DNA of 8,284 nucleotides from Deltaproteobacteria bacterium (lineage in GTDB: Bacteria; Desulfobacterota; DSM-4660; Desulfatiglandales; B25-G16): the NCBI GenBank assembly GCA_020355145.1, contig CP070660.1, positions 853,779 to 862,062 of the forward strand, given 5' to 3'. Positions 7,758-8,284 of this stretch are shown in pieces. The stretch's first letter is position 1; every line of letters starts with the position of its first letter. A model generated the notes under the pieces. That model made no database searches. It was not told the DNA's origin and was given only the letters and a program-made list of their open reading frames with translations. The position numbers and the translations under genes were made by a program.

Positions 7758-7783
7758 CAAAGACCTTGACACCCTTTGTTTTT
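7758..7783 (+). terminator. Second weak terminator candidate after fadE
   Basis: CAAAG (7758-7762) pairs with CTTTG (7774-7778) around an 11-base loop and is followed directly by TTTTT (7779-7783). The stem is short and A/T-rich, so efficiency would be low. Its position just past fadE and before a gene with its own start region makes a transcript end here plausible. Confidence 0.3.
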
Positions 7784-7795
7784 ATGTGTTAACAA
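7766..7795 (+). promoter_or_regulatory. Candidate promoter for the downstream acidic-protein gene
   Basis: A perfect TTGACA (7766-7771) is followed after 18 bases by TAACAA (7790-7795), a poor -10 helped by TG at 7787-7788. It overlaps the second terminator candidate, so both calls are tentative. Transcription would start about 40 bases before the ATG at 7840. Confidence 0.3.
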
Positions 7796-7839
7796 TAAGA
7801 TGTAGTTTTTACTAAATAATCCTAAATAGGGGGATTGTC

Positions 7840-8284
7840 ATGGCAAAGGATAATGACAATAAAAAAGATCTAAATGATAGTGAGGATGAAGATCTCCTTG
7901 ATTTTGACTTTGATGAAGATCTCTTAGGTGAAGAGGGAGAGAAGGAGGAGGAAAAATCAGAGAAAAAAGAGGAGATTATAGACCTTGTTGATGTAGCTGA
8001 ACAGGGCAGTGCACCAGAATCAGCTGAGGAAGATATAGAGGGCTTGGAAGAGCTTTTAGCGGATGAAGAGGAGGTCGAAAAAAAAGAAGAGCCTCCATCT
8101 GAGGAGAAGAAAGAGGTTATGGAGGAAGTTCCATCAGAAAAGGCTGAAGTAAAAGAGGAGATTGATGAATCAGTTAAGGGCGAGGGCCTTGTCTCTGAGG
8201 CCTCATCTGGTCAAGAAGCAGAAAAGACGGAAGAGGAGGCAGAACCCTCTCTTGATTTAGAAGAAGACATTGAACTGGAAGAGG
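7840..8284 (+). CDS. Highly acidic low-complexity protein, unknown function, partial (first 148 residues)
   Basis: The frame opens at ATG 7840 with a purine-rich AGGGGGA ribosome site about five bases upstream and stays open to the right edge. I do not recognise the protein. Of the 148 visible residues 48 are Glu and 17 are Asp, so about 44 percent are acidic; Lys is also frequent, and there is no Cys, Trp or Tyr. The only aromatics are Phe22 and Phe24, inside a short near-repeat (DEDLL at 16-20, FDEDLL at 24-29). EEIIDLVDVAEQG (44-56) is the only hydrophobic patch and could be a short binding motif. There is no signal peptide or membrane segment in this part. The stretch should be disordered; a folded domain may follow off-window. 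It starts 100 bases after fadE and is probably a separate transcription unit, so no link to lipid metabolism is claimed. Confidence 0.75.
   Translation, partial: MAKDNDNKKDLNDSEDEDLLDFDFDEDLLGEEGEKEEEKSEKKEEIIDLVDVAEQGSAPESAEEDIEGLEELLADEEEVEKKEEPPSEEKKEVMEEVPSEKAEVKEEIDESVKGEGLVSEASSGQEAEKTEEEAEPSLDLEEDIELEE

Noticed and set aside
1..8284. CRISPR arrays, tRNA or rRNA genes, insertion sequences
   Set aside because: I saw no spaced direct repeats, no cloverleaf or rRNA-like stretches, and no transposase motifs on either strand.

Overview
The window looks like chromosomal DNA of an anaerobic Desulfobacterota (deltaproteobacterial) bacterium. This assignment is an inference from gene content: a COG1067-type Lon-like protease, a very acidic lysine/glutamate-rich protein, mid-range base composition by eye, and strong GGAGG-type ribosome binding sites. 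A Firmicutes origin cannot be excluded, because the central operon and its candidate operator resemble the Bacillus fatty-acid degradation system.

Layout. Positions 1-1728 (minus strand) hold the first 576 residues of a Lon-like ATP-dependent protease; its proteolytic domain lies beyond the left edge. Positions 1729-2006 form a divergent control region. It contains a plausible sigma-70-type promoter and, just downstream, a 20-bp inverted repeat with 8-bp arms (TGAATGA/TCATTCA core) that closely resembles the FadR box of Bacillus subtilis. Positions 2007-7739 (plus strand) are a three-gene beta-oxidation cluster: a fused 3-hydroxyacyl-CoA dehydrogenase/enoyl-CoA hydratase (FadN type, dehydrogenase first), a thiolase (FadA type) and a long acyl-CoA dehydrogenase (FadE type). 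A 301-base stretch without a convincing gene (4440-4740) separates the first two; the last two are 20 bases apart. After weak terminator candidates (about 7722-7783), a separate gene starts at 7840 and runs off the right edge. It encodes a highly acidic low-complexity protein of unknown function.

How the genes work together. FadE oxidises acyl-CoA to trans-2-enoyl-CoA. The hydratase and dehydrogenase parts of FadN make 3-hydroxyacyl-CoA and then 3-ketoacyl-CoA. FadA cleaves this to acetyl-CoA and a shortened acyl-CoA. Together they complete one turn of beta-oxidation. Acyl-CoA synthetase, electron-transfer flavoprotein and the predicted repressor gene are not in the window. The most interesting signal is the pairing of the fadN-fadA-fadE gene order with a FadR-like operator, apparently outside Firmicutes.
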